A DNA stretch of 32,643 nt from UMGS692 sp963653425 (GCA_963653425.1 CAVJWC010000011.1:1-32643), one strand, 5' to 3'. Positions 1 through 8,149 are shown, counted from the stretch's first letter. The notes: generated from the letters alone by a model not told the origin. Program-made: numbers and translations.

Positions 1-2
1 TA

Positions 3-1322
3 TATGCGCTTGACCGTTTCGGAAGAAATTCCATCGAGCAAGCCATAAACAAGTATAAATTACAGAAAACGGGTAAAATCGTTATATCCGCAACGCAAAA
101 AACTTCAAAAAATATCGACGGTTCACAAAACCTTGACGGTATTATTCTTGAAAATATGTACGTCGGCATGGCTGAATACTATTCGGCAGAATTATCCCAA
201 AAGGTAAAGCGTGGTATGAACGAATCTCGTATAAAGGGTAACTTTACGGGCGGTTATCTTCCCTTTGGTTATTACAAAACGGGCGACAGAAAAACCGGAG
301 TTAAAGTCCACGTTGACGAAAATCAAGCCACAGTTGTAAGAAGATTATTTGAAGAATTTGCCGCAGGCAAACTTGTGTCCGACATTATTGAAGAGTTCCA
401 CGAAGAAGGCATACTTTTTAATGGGCGACCGTTAGCAAAAACGACTGTCTACAATATGCTTAAAAATGAAAAATACATAGGCGTATATAGATTCAATGAC
501 GAAGTGTATACCAATATCTATCCCGCTATTATCTCGGAAACACTTTTCAACATCGTAAGAGCTAAAGCTGAAGCCAATAAATACGGTAAACATAAGAAAG
601 ACGTCGAATATCTGTTAAAATTCAAAGTCACTTGCGGTTATTGCGGACAAAGGGTCAATTCAGATTCCGGCACATCTAAAAGCGGAGCAATTATGCGTTA
701 TTACAAATGCACCGGTAAACGAAAAAACAAATCTTGTCCCCACATCCCCATACGAAAAGAACTGCTTGAGCAACTCGTAATAGACGCCACTTACGAAGCA
801 TTGGCAACACCGGAGTTGATTGAAAATATAGCCGACCGAATAATGGGCGCACATAAAAAACGAATGCAAGACGTTTCTTGTATGAATCTCCTCGAAGAAC
901 AAATACATTCGACAGAGAATTCCATCAACAACCTGATAAAAGCAATGGAGCAAGGCATTATAAGTCAAACGACGAAAGACAGACTGAACAGCCTTGAACA
1001 AGAAAAAGCAGAGTTGCAAAACAAAATCGCCTTAGAAAAAATAAGGGCGCAGTTGATTGTAAAACGTGACGATATAGTCAAATACCTTAAAACGGCTATA
1101 AAGAAAGAGCCGCGACAAATGATTCAATTGATAATAAAAAACGTCGTTCTTTACAACGACAAAATAGAAATCCACTTCAATTACACGGAAGCCAAGAGAC
1201 CTGATGACGAAAAGCATCGGGCCTTTTCTTTTTACTCGTTCAGAAAGAAAGTTGTAATCGATCAACACAAACTCGGTAAGCCGCCGATTGAAATCGATTA
1301 CGAAATAGTTCTTTTGATATAA
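3..1322 (+). CDS. Large serine recombinase, 5' end outside window
   Basis: The frame is open from base 3, so the first in-window ATG at 156 is not the true start; about 439 codons are visible. The first residues, YALDRFGRN, are the end of the resolvase catalytic domain, so the nucleophilic serine lies left of the window. A Recombinase (DNA-binding) domain follows, then a zinc ribbon with CGYC near nt 636-650 and two further cysteines (YYKC and KSCPH), then a charged coiled-coil region and a short C-terminal tail. This order is that of large serine integrases, which insert and excise prophages, ICEs and transposons such as Tn4451/Tn5397 types by cutting at short att sites. Such genes commonly sit at one end of their element, so the boundary may be close by. 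The gene ends in a clear terminator. The family call is secure; the kind of element is not determined. Confidence 0.93.
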   Translation, partial: YALDRFGRNSIEQAINKYKLQKTGKIVISATQKTSKNIDGSQNLDGIILENMYVGMAEYYSAELSQKVKRGMNESRIKGNFTGGYLPFGYYKTGDRKTGVKVHVDENQATVVRRLFEEFAAGKLVSDIIEEFHEEGILFNGRPLAKTTVYNMLKNEKYIGVYRFNDEVYTNIYPAIISETLFNIVRAKAEANKYGKHKKDVEYLLKFKVTCGYCGQRVNSDSGTSKSGAIMRYYKCTGKRKNKSCPHIPIRKELLEQLVIDATYEALATPELIENIADRIMGAHKKRMQDVSCMNLLEEQIHSTENSINNLIKAMEQGIISQTTKDRLNSLEQEKAELQNKIALEKIRAQLIVKRDDIVKYLKTAIKKEPRQMIQLIIKNVVLYNDKIEIHFNYTEAKRPDDEKHRAFSFYSFRKKVVIDQHKLGKPPIEIDYEIVLLI

Positions 1323-1327
1323 ACTCT

Positions 1328-1355
1328 GACGCCAAATTAAAACGGCGTCTTTTTT
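1328..1355 (+). terminator. Intrinsic terminator of the recombinase gene
   Basis: GACGCC and GGCGTC pair across a 10-nt A-rich loop and are followed by six T. It begins 5 nt after the recombinase stop codon. Confidence 0.85.
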
Positions 1356-1360
1356 ACGAA

Positions 1361-1397
1361 AAAATGCACCACGGCTTTGATTAAGTCTGTGCATTTT
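1361..1397. repeat. Inverted repeat just past the recombinase
   Basis: AAAATGCAC (1361-1369) and GTGCATTTT (1389-1397) are perfect 9-bp arms around a 19-nt centre. It lies between the recombinase terminator and the next promoter. It could be a recombinase-related site or a simple hairpin; no direct repeat that would identify an att core is visible inside the window. Confidence 0.5.
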
Positions 1398-1437
1398 AAG
1401 ATTTTCATTCTTAATGAAATATTTAATATAAAAACAG

Positions 1438-1466
1438 TTGGAAAACAGCTTTTTAGATGATATAAT
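1438..1466 (+). promoter_or_regulatory. Promoter of the putative structured RNA
   Basis: TTGGAA (1438-1443), 17-bp spacer, TATAAT (1461-1466) preceded by the extended -10 dinucleotide TG. The predicted transcription start is about 1472-1474. No protein gene lies downstream on this strand before the terminator at 1684. Confidence 0.7.
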
Positions 1467-1471
1467 AAAAA

Positions 1472-1717
1472 AGCAAATTTACTCAAATTGCTTGCATTAT
1501 AAGCATAACCGTAAAAAATAATTTTAGTATAAAACAGACTTGTTTTTTACCCATCGAATGCGCATTTTTCGATTTTGAGTTTGATAAAAATCAGCTCGTT
1601 AATATATACGAAGTATATATTAAAATCTCAGAAAATCGTGTGTTCTGTTTAAGTTTACCGAGTGCCGCCATCCCCCATAAATACGAACCTTGAATTCCCT
1701 TCGAGGTTCGTTTTTTT
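1472..1717 (+). ncRNA. Candidate structured non-coding RNA, about 245 nt
   Basis: This gene-free stretch has its own sigma-A promoter and a strong terminator, with nested complementarity between. A 5' hairpin lies right at the predicted start (AGCAAATTT 1472-1480 with AAATTGCT 1485-1492). A long-range stem joins AAACAGA (1532-1538) to TCTGTTT (1644-1650). Inside it CGATTTT+GAG (1570-1579) pairs with CTC+AAAATCG (1627-1638, two bulged bases). At the tip is a perfect 11-bp hairpin with a 3-nt loop, TTAATATATAC/GTATATATTAA (1599-1623). The terminator stem closes the 3' end. No ORF of useful length with a ribosome site is present. I do not recognise it as tmRNA, SRP RNA or RNase P. A long hairpin with internal loops recalls 6S RNA in outline, but I see no diagnostic sequence. 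Confidence 0.5.
1684..1717 (+). terminator. Intrinsic terminator
   Basis: CGAACCT (1684-1690) pairs with AGGTTCG (1704-1710), followed by seven T (1711-1717). On this strand it ends the putative RNA. On the other strand the hairpin could also close the MerR transcript, although the T-tract there is poor. Confidence 0.85.
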
Positions 1718-1803
1718 ATATATTAAATTCGGTTTCAGCCTTCTTTTTCCTTCAATCCGTCATTAAAATCCCGTCATGGCGTATAAATCAGACGTCCGCT
1801 CTT

Positions 1804-2616
1804 TCATTCTATCATTGCGGAGACTTGAAGAATGAAATCTTCGGGGTTTTCCTGCACGAGTTCGTCGTGGAGGTATTCTTCGTAGACGTTGCCGACGAGT
1901 TTAAGATTATTATTTTTGAGAAAATCGAACAGCTCCCCGTAAATGTAGTCGGTTTTGTCGTAATCTCCGCGCGCGTAGCCTACCGCATACTTTCCCGCGG
2001 GCATAAAATCGTTGGCGAAAGCTCGGCTTTTCAGTCGGAAATACAACGTCGAAACCACGTCTTCTTTGCCCGAGAGGACGTTTTCTTTGTCCTTGATATA
2101 ACCCAGTGTGAACACAGCCGGGATATTTTCTTTTTCACAGCGTTCAAAAAAGTCAATCATATTCTCGTCGGTAATTGCTTCTTTGACGCAATTTATTTTC
2201 GGTCCGACGAAAACGGGAATATCCTCGCCGATATTTACGACCGAGAAATTTTCGCCGTTTTTAATCGCGTCGTTGCCCGTCGTCAGCGATTCCAATCTCA
2301 GTTCTACCAATTCGCTTAAAAGGTTGAGCTTGTTTATCTTATCGTTAATTATGCTTAACTGCGTTTCGAGTATGGTTTCTATGGTTTTCGGCGAAACGTT
2401 TTTGACGATACCGGCAATATCTTTGAGCGGAACGCCGAGATCGGACAGAATGGAAATGATGCTGATAATTCCGATCTGGTTATGGGAATACAATCTGTAC
2501 TTGTTTTCCGCAACGACGGCGGGGCTGAAAAGACCTATGCGGTCGTAATAAATGAGCGTCTGACGGCTTAAACCCGAAATCTCCGCGAATTCTGAAATAG
2601 TGAAAAACTTATTCAT
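1804..2616 (-). CDS. MerR-family transcriptional regulator with effector-binding domain
   Basis: 270 aa. The N-terminus (residues about 4-45) is a MerR winged helix-turn-helix: FTISEFAEISGLSRQTLIYYDRIGL, in two parts FTISEFAEISGL and SRQTLIYYDRIGL. A helical linker (about 75-115) would form the dimer coiled coil. The remaining 150 residues look like a GyrI-like or BmrR-type effector-binding domain, the kind that accepts lipophilic drugs. It is divergent from an ABC exporter pair 91 bp away, and the exporter promoter has the elongated spacer MerR activators need, so the natural reading is a drug-responsive activator of the exporter. The ligand is unknown. The start is the first ATG of the HTH domain. 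Confidence 0.9.
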   Translation of the reverse strand: MNKFFTISEFAEISGLSRQTLIYYDRIGLFSPAVVAENKYRLYSHNQIGIISIISILSDLGVPLKDIAGIVKNVSPKTIETILETQLSIINDKINKLNLLSELVELRLESLTTGNDAIKNGENFSVVNIGEDIPVFVGPKINCVKEAITDENMIDFFERCEKENIPAVFTLGYIKDKENVLSGKEDVVSTLYFRLKSRAFANDFMPAGKYAVGYARGDYDKTDYIYGELFDFLKNNNLKLVGNVYEEYLHDELVQENPEDFILQVSAMIE

Positions 2617-2634
2617 AAATACACCTTAAAATCC

Positions 2635-2665
2635 TTGACTGTATAGTTGCTACACAGTATACAAT
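2635..2665 (+). promoter_or_regulatory. MerR-type promoter and operator of the ABC exporter
   Basis: TTGACT (2635-2640), a 19-bp spacer and TACAAT (2660-2665). A 19-bp spacer is the hallmark of promoters that MerR proteins activate by untwisting DNA. Filling the spacer is an imperfect dyad, ACTGTATAG (2638-2646) and CTACACAGT (2650-2658), 8 of 9 positions complementary, as expected of the operator. Confidence 0.85.
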
Positions 2666-2707
2666 AGCTCAGGTATTCGATTTTGTCAACCAAACGGAGG
2701 TAAATTT

Positions 2708-4438
2708 ATGAATCTGATATTGCGGTTTCTGAAACCGCACCGGAAATTATGCGTCGTTACCGTACTGCTTATGACTGCGGAAATGGTCGGCGCACTGCTC
2801 GTTCCGACTTTTGCGGGACAAATGCTCAACGAAGGTTCGTCGGCTGACGTAGGTTTCGACGCTATTTTGTCTACGGGAATGAAGATGGCTGTCGTTTCGA
2901 TTATGGCAGCCGCAGGCGCGATTGCCGGCGGATATACCTGCGCAAGGCTTGCCGCGAGAGTGGGCGCGGATATACGAAAAGCTCTTTACAAAAAGACTCT
3001 GGACCTGTCGGTCTACGACTTCCAGACTTTCGGAACGGCGTCTATGACCACGCGTATCGTTTCGGACGTATCCAACATACAGATAGCGGTGGTAAACGTC
3101 TTTCAGATGATTTTGCCCGTACCCGTTATCTTCGTGACGTCGGTTATACTTGCCTTTTCTCTCGATAAGATAATGGGCTTGATTTTACTGGGCGTACTTA
3201 TCGTTATAATGATCGTCGCTCTGTTCGTTCTGAAAGGAGCTTCGCCTCTTTTCAGGAAATTACAGAAACTTCTCGACAGAATGAGTACCGTGCTTCTCGA
3301 AAACATCACGGGCGTACGAGTTATACGGGCTTTCAATAAAGAAAACCACGAAACGAACAGACTTAACGAGACTTTCGTTCAGTATAAACAGACGTCTGTA
3401 AAAGCCAACGAGATGTTCGCTTTTCTCGACGGTCTGTCCTATTTCGCAATCAACTTCTTCATCGTTATAATTTACTGGCTGAGCGGAGCGAGAATTACCG
3501 CGGGGGCTTTCGAACTGGGCGATATTACGTCCATTATAGAATACGCCGTGCTTGCGCTGTTCTTTATAATGATGGCGCAGATGGTAATTTTAACTCTTCC
3601 GAGAGCTTTGGAATGCGCAAACCGCGTAAGCGCGGTGCTTGACTTCGCACCCGAAATTACCGACGAGACGGATAAGTTCGTTTCGCTTGACGAAAGAAAG
3701 GACGTTCTTTCCTTCGAAAACGTATCTTTCCGTTACGCCGACGCAGACGAATATACTCTCAAAAATCTCAATTTCTCCTGCAAAAAAGGCACGACCACGG
3801 CGATTATCGGCGGTACGGGAAGCGGTAAATCCACGATTGCGTCGCTTATGCTTCGGTTCAACGAAGTTACCGACGGCACGATAAGACTTAACGGCGGGGA
3901 TATACGCAAAATGCCTCAGGAACAGCTCAGAGACAACGTTTCTTACGTTCAGCAGAGAGCGTGGCTTTTCTCGGGAACAATTGCCGACAATTTAAGGTTC
4001 GGCAACAAAAACGCTTCAGACGAAGAATTGTGGCAGGCGCTCGATATAGCGCAGGCAGGCGACTTCGTGCGCGCTTTACCCGATAAACTCTATTCTTTCG
4101 TCGCTCAGGGCGGAACCAACTTCTCGGGCGGCCAAAAGCAGAGATTGTCCATAGCCAGAGCTATCGTCAAAAACCCTCAGCTGTATATATTCGACGACAG
4201 CTTTTCCGCGCTTGACTTCAGAACCGACGCGGCTTTAAGAAAGGCTCTCGCAAGAGAAAAGAGCGACAAAGCAATGGTAATCATCGCGCAGAGAGTAAGC
4301 TCTATAAAACACGCCGATCAGATTATCGTTATAAACGAAGGTCAGCCCGTGGGCTTAGGAAAACACGAAGACTTACTTAAAACCTGTAAGGTTTACAGGG
4401 AAATATACGAATCTCAGACAAAGGAGGTAAACGAATAA
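2708..4438 (+). CDS. ABC exporter half-transporter, degenerate-site subunit
   Basis: 576 aa: an N-terminal type IV (ABC exporter) membrane domain with six predicted helices (about 1-310), then an ATPase domain. Walker A is GGTGSGKST (about 367-375), the signature is FSGGQKQR (about 472-479), and Walker B runs into FDDSFSALD. In Walker B the usual catalytic glutamate is aspartate. The signature is intact. That pattern, with the reverse defect in the partner, is known from heterodimeric multidrug exporters such as BmrC/BmrD, LmrCD and TM287/288, which keep one consensus and one degenerate ATP site. The ribosome site CGGAGGT is 6 nt before ATG 2708. Its stop overlaps the next start by one base (TAATG), implying coupled translation. 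Substrate unknown; drug export is inferred from the MerR regulator. Confidence 0.93.
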   Translation: MNLILRFLKPHRKLCVVTVLLMTAEMVGALLVPTFAGQMLNEGSSADVGFDAILSTGMKMAVVSIMAAAGAIAGGYTCARLAARVGADIRKALYKKTLDLSVYDFQTFGTASMTTRIVSDVSNIQIAVVNVFQMILPVPVIFVTSVILAFSLDKIMGLILLGVLIVIMIVALFVLKGASPLFRKLQKLLDRMSTVLLENITGVRVIRAFNKENHETNRLNETFVQYKQTSVKANEMFAFLDGLSYFAINFFIVIIYWLSGARITAGAFELGDITSIIEYAVLALFFIMMAQMVILTLPRALECANRVSAVLDFAPEITDETDKFVSLDERKDVLSFENVSFRYADADEYTLKNLNFSCKKGTTTAIIGGTGSGKSTIASLMLRFNEVTDGTIRLNGGDIRKMPQEQLRDNVSYVQQRAWLFSGTIADNLRFGNKNASDEELWQALDIAQAGDFVRALPDKLYSFVAQGGTNFSGGQKQRLSIARAIVKNPQLYIFDDSFSALDFRTDAALRKALAREKSDKAMVIIAQRVSSIKHADQIIVINEGQPVGLGKHEDLLKTCKVYREIYESQTKEVNE

Positions 4439-6240
4439 TGGCTGAAGAAAAAACCGAGGTTATGCGTGACGCGCCCAAAAACGTCATAAAAACGGCGAAA
4501 AGACTGTTTTTACAGCTTAAAAACCAAAAGTTCAGACTGATTATAGTGGTAGCTTTGGTAGTAATTTCAACCGTTCTCAACGTTTACACGCCTTATTACA
4601 GCGCAAGCGTTATGGACTTGCTTTTTTCTGCGATAAAAGAATCGCTTGCTACGGGAAAGCCTTTCGTTATGGCTTGGGATCCTCTGGGAAGAGAAATGAC
4701 GATAATTACCGTTCTGTACGTTCTGGTAGCCGTATTCAATTACGTTCAGTCCATGCTTATGGCAAGCGTCGCGGAAACTCTTACGCTTACTCTGCGCCGT
4801 CAGATAAGCGCGAAGCTTCATAAATTACCGCTGAAATTTTTCGACAACAACAAACCGGGCGAAATTCTTTCGAGAGTAACCAGCGACCTCGACAAGGTTT
4901 CCGACACTCTGCAAACGGGTTTATTGAGATTTATCACTTCTATAGGAACGATTGTAGGCTCGTTTGCGTTTATGTTCTATTTCAGCCCGTTACTTACGGC
5001 TATTTTCCTGGGATTTACCTTAATAAGCTTTATCCTGACGCAGATAGTCGCAAATAAGAATCTTATTCTTTCTTCCGACAGACAGGAGAAAGTGGCTGTA
5101 TTCACGGGACTTGCCGAAGAACACTACACGGGCAGAAACGTTATAAAGGCTTATAACAATCAGGAAAACAGCGTGGCTATACTTAACGAGTCGATAGAAA
5201 ACGTAGCCAAAGCCAACGAAAAGACCGACTTTATGACCAACTGCATAAACCCCGTAATAAGATTTCTTTCAAGACTCGCGCAGGTAGCGATATTGCTTCT
5301 TGCCTGCGATTGGATGCTTAAAGGAACCATGTCTTTCGGAGCGGTGCAGGCGTACTTCCAGTATATAGGGCTTTGTTCCGAACCTCTGACGGAAGCTTCC
5401 TTTATGATAAACTCTCTGCAATCGGCTTTTGCTTCGGCGGAAAGAACCTTTGAATTCCTTGACGACGAAGAAGAAGTAAAAGACACCGACCATCCTCTTC
5501 CTTTGGAAAGAGCGGAGGGGGTTATTTCCTTCGAAAATGTAAGTTTCGGTTACACGCCCGATAAATTGCTTATGAAGAACATAAGCTTTACCGCTCGGAA
5601 AGGACAGAAAATCGCAATCGTGGGAGCGACGGGCGCGGGTAAAACCACGCTTATCAATCTGCTTATGCGTTTTTACGAAATTAACGGCGGTAAAATCACC
5701 GTGGACGGAATTTCTTCCACCGACCTTACGAGAAGAACGCTCAGACAGAATTTCGGTATGGTTTTGCAGGATACCTGGCTTTTCCACGGAACGATAGCCG
5801 AGAATATAGCTTACGGCAAAGACGACGCTACCCGTGAAGAAATCGAAAACGCCGCAAAAATGGCGAGAGTGGATTATTTTATAAAGACCATGCCTCAAGG
5901 CTACGACACCGTCCTCGATAACGACGCGGCGAATATTTCCGTCGGACAAAGACAGCTTCTTACGATAGCCAGAGTCTTCCTCTGCAATCCGCCCGTGCTT
6001 ATCCTCGACGAAGCGACTTCCAGCGTGGACACCCGAACCGAAGCGGAAATCGGCGAAGCCATGAAATCGCTTATGCAGGGCAGAACGTCTTTCGTAATCG
6101 CCCACAGACTTTCGACCATACGCGACGCGGATAACATTCTCTTTATGGCTCACGGCAACATCATCGAACAAGGCAATCACGAAGAGCTTCTCAAAAAAGG
6201 CGGAGCCTACGCTACGCTTTATAACAGCCAGTTCGAGTGA
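4438..6240 (+). CDS. ABC exporter half-transporter, catalytic-site partner
   Basis: 600 aa with the same exporter fold: membrane domain (about 30-340) and ATPase. Walker A is GATGAGKTT (about 396-404), the signature is altered to ISVGQRQ (about 499-505), and Walker B is canonical, LILDEATSSVD, with the catalytic glutamate, followed by the switch histidine in IAHRLSTI. Paired with the upstream subunit this gives one complete site (upstream signature plus this Walker B) and one degenerate site (this altered signature plus the upstream Asp). The gene overlaps the upstream gene by one base and is translated from AAAGGAGGT 7 nt before ATG. The N-terminus before the first helix is polar, with no signal peptide. 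No terminator follows immediately; the next hairpin is at 6418. Confidence 0.93.
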   Translation: MAEEKTEVMRDAPKNVIKTAKRLFLQLKNQKFRLIIVVALVVISTVLNVYTPYYSASVMDLLFSAIKESLATGKPFVMAWDPLGREMTIITVLYVLVAVFNYVQSMLMASVAETLTLTLRRQISAKLHKLPLKFFDNNKPGEILSRVTSDLDKVSDTLQTGLLRFITSIGTIVGSFAFMFYFSPLLTAIFLGFTLISFILTQIVANKNLILSSDRQEKVAVFTGLAEEHYTGRNVIKAYNNQENSVAILNESIENVAKANEKTDFMTNCINPVIRFLSRLAQVAILLLACDWMLKGTMSFGAVQAYFQYIGLCSEPLTEASFMINSLQSAFASAERTFEFLDDEEEVKDTDHPLPLERAEGVISFENVSFGYTPDKLLMKNISFTARKGQKIAIVGATGAGKTTLINLLMRFYEINGGKITVDGISSTDLTRRTLRQNFGMVLQDTWLFHGTIAENIAYGKDDATREEIENAAKMARVDYFIKTMPQGYDTVLDNDAANISVGQRQLLTIARVFLCNPPVLILDEATSSVDTRTEAEIGEAMKSLMQGRTSFVIAHRLSTIRDADNILFMAHGNIIEQGNHEELLKKGGAYATLYNSQFE

Positions 6241-6369
6241 GAAACCGCAAGACCGAATCGGTTACAGCCAAAGAAAAAAGAAGTTGCGAAAAGCAAAAAG
6301 AAAGTCGTAAGCAGAACTCTGGGAAAGCTCCGTCGGATATTTGAGTAATAAAATTATCGGAACTATTCG

Positions 6370-6398
6370 TTGACTTTCTTTCGAAGATATGTTATTAT
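6370..6398 (+). promoter_or_regulatory. Promoter of the MATE gene
   Basis: TTGACT (6370-6375), 17-bp spacer, TATTAT (6393-6398). The predicted start near 6405 places the terminator hairpin at 6418 inside the leader of this transcript. Confidence 0.65.
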
Positions 6399-6417
6399 AA
6401 GCAAAACGGTTTGAAAC

Positions 6418-6459
6418 GCACCCGTACACAAAGGCTATTTGTGTGCGGGTGCTTTTTTT
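6418..6459 (+). terminator. Strong terminator hairpin, possible attenuator of the MATE gene
   Basis: Arms of 15 nt (6418-6432 and 6438-6452) pair with one mismatch, starting GCACCCG and ending CGGGTGC, followed by seven T. It can end read-through from the ABC operon. Because a good promoter lies just upstream, it would also stop most MATE transcripts after about 55 nt unless relieved. Downstream are two copies of GAACGAACCATAC (6473-6485 and 6493-6505) and the ribosome site AAAGGAG. Confidence 0.85.
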
Positions 6460-6524
6460 ATACCGAAAAAAGGAACGAACCATACAAAAGATGAACGAAC
6501 CATACGAACCAAAAGGAGCGAACC

Positions 6525-7862
6525 ATGAAAAACCGAACTGTTTTCAAAGATTTCACAAAATACGTGTCATTCAGTATTCTGGGACAAATCGCGCTGTCCT
6601 GTTATACGCTTGCCGATACGTTTTTCGTATCCGCCAAGTTGGGAGCGAACGGACTTACCGCGCTCAATCTGGCTTTCCCGATATTCTGTATAATCAACGG
6701 TATCGGGCTTATGATAGGAATAGGCGGAGGAACGAGATATTCCATATACCGAAGCCGAAAACAAATTGACGACGCCAACCGCACTTTTACCAATGCCCTG
6801 TATATCGCGGGTATGTTTTCCTGCGTTTTCGTTCTTTCAGGCATATTCTGTTCGAGGTATATAGTAAAGTTTCTCGGCGCGGACGAAACCATAATCGAAA
6901 CCACGAATACCTACGCGCAGGTAATGCTTTTGTTTACGCCTGCCTTTCTGCTCAACAATCTGTTGCAGTGCTTTATAAGGACCGACGGCAAACCTTCGCT
7001 TTCCATGACGGCAATGATTACGGGCAGTTTATCCAACGTCCTGCTCGACTATATATTCATTTTCCCTTTGGATATGGGAATATTCGGCGCGATTCTCGCA
7101 ACGGGACTTGCTCCCGTCATCAGTATCTGCGTCTTGTCGCCCTATCTTATAAGGCGCAAAAACAACTTCCGTTTCGTAAAATCCACATTCGGCGGAAGAT
7201 ATGCGAAAGAAATTCTGTCAAGCGGATTTTCACCCTTTCTTACCGAAGCCACGTCGGGCGTAGTTATGTTTTTGTTTAATTTTATCATTCTGCGAATAAC
7301 CGGGAACATCGGCGTTGCGGCGTTCGGCGTAATATCTGTTATTTCGCTGGTGGTTATTGCGGTTTATACGGGATTGTCCCAAGGCGTACAGCCCGTTATG
7401 AGCAGTAATCACGGAGAACGAAAACCCGGGAACGTGAAAACCGTTCTGAAATACAGCCTTATAACCGCGCTCGTGTTGTCCTGCGCGATTTATTCCGCGA
7501 TATTTTTCGGAGCGTCGGGTTTGACTTCGATATTCAACAGCGAGAAAAACCAAACTCTGCAAGCTCTCGCCGAAACGGGCTTGAAACTCTACTTTATCGC
7601 CTGTCCGTTTATAGGCTTCAATATCATTATGGCGACCTATTTCATTTCCACGGAAAAACCTCTGTACGCGCAAATCATCTCGCTTTCCCGCGGAATCGTC
7701 GTGCTGATTCCAGTGGCTTTCCTGTTGTCGTCGCTTTTCAGAATGACGGGCGTGTGGTGCGCCTACCCTACGGCAGAATTCCTCGTCGCCTTTATCGGCT
7801 TGACGCTCTACCTCATAAGCGAACGCCCCAAAAACAACCCCGCCCCCGCAAGCAACCAATAA
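6525..7862 (+). CDS. MATE-family multidrug efflux transporter
   Basis: 445 aa, almost wholly hydrophobic with about 12 predicted membrane helices in two repeats of six. The N-terminal stretch with TLADTFFVSAKLGANGLTALN is typical of the first MATE helices (quoted in part: ADTFFVSAKLGANGL). Length matches bacterial MatE proteins of about 440-460 aa. These export cationic drugs or dyes against Na+ or H+ gradients. The ribosome site AAAGGAG lies 6 nt before ATG 6525. It follows the ABC exporter but has its own promoter and leader hairpin, so it is probably controlled separately. The C-terminus ends in a Pro/Asn-rich tail. Substrate cannot be told. Confidence 0.92.
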   Translation: MKNRTVFKDFTKYVSFSILGQIALSCYTLADTFFVSAKLGANGLTALNLAFPIFCIINGIGLMIGIGGGTRYSIYRSRKQIDDANRTFTNALYIAGMFSCVFVLSGIFCSRYIVKFLGADETIIETTNTYAQVMLLFTPAFLLNNLLQCFIRTDGKPSLSMTAMITGSLSNVLLDYIFIFPLDMGIFGAILATGLAPVISICVLSPYLIRRKNNFRFVKSTFGGRYAKEILSSGFSPFLTEATSGVVMFLFNFIILRITGNIGVAAFGVISVISLVVIAVYTGLSQGVQPVMSSNHGERKPGNVKTVLKYSLITALVLSCAIYSAIFFGASGLTSIFNSEKNQTLQALAETGLKLYFIACPFIGFNIIMATYFISTEKPLYAQIISLSRGIVVLIPVAFLLSSLFRMTGVWCAYPTAEFLVAFIGLTLYLISERPKNNPAPASNQ

Positions 7863-7883
7863 ACAAGCTAACCAAGTCCGATA

Positions 7884-8060
7884 CCGTGCGCAGTCGATGA
7901 AAGAATATAAATAAGACTAACATTGTGCGCAATCAATGAAGAAACGGGGATAAGACTAACGCTGTATGCAGTCAATGAAGAAAAGGAAATAAGGTTGAGC
8001 CTGCAATAAGGTTGAGCCTGCAATAAGGTTGAGCCTGAGCGCAGTCAATAAATGAAAGAA
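7884..8060. repeat. Degenerate direct-repeat tract
   Basis: Two repeat types are interleaved. The 17-bp unit ATAAGGTTGAGCCTGCA occurs at 7989-8005 and 8006-8022 and as a 15-bp partial copy at 8023-8037. Around it a looser unit of about 40-45 bp, GTGCGCAGTCAATGAAGAAA-like followed by ATAAGACTAAC, recurs at about 7885, 7924, 7965 and 8038. No ORF or promoter is apparent in the tract. Confidence 0.85.
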
Positions 8061-8107
8061 TGTAAGGAATATTCCATATACAAAAAATCTTCAAATCTTC
8101 ATTTTTC

Positions 8108-8149
8108 GTTGCAAAAACAACAGACTTATTCGTTCCGTCGTGTTACAAT
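8108..8149 (+). promoter_or_regulatory. Possible hcp control region
   Basis: TACAAT at 8144-8149 could be a -10 box, but no good -35 is spaced from it. Just upstream GTTG (8108-8111) and CAAC (8118-8121) form a small 14-bp dyad that could be an activator site of the FNR/CRP/HcpR kind. That family link is only a guess. The remaining 200 bp to hcp hold nothing I recognise. Confidence 0.3.

Noticed and set aside
6443..6769. A 108-codon open frame starting within the MATE leader hairpin
   Set aside because: It starts at a GTG inside the terminator stem, overlaps the MATE gene out of frame, and encodes an Arg/Tyr-rich sequence with no family features.
7989..8037. Repeats as a CRISPR array
   Set aside because: Units are 17 bp and directly abutting with no spacers, and no cas genes are present.
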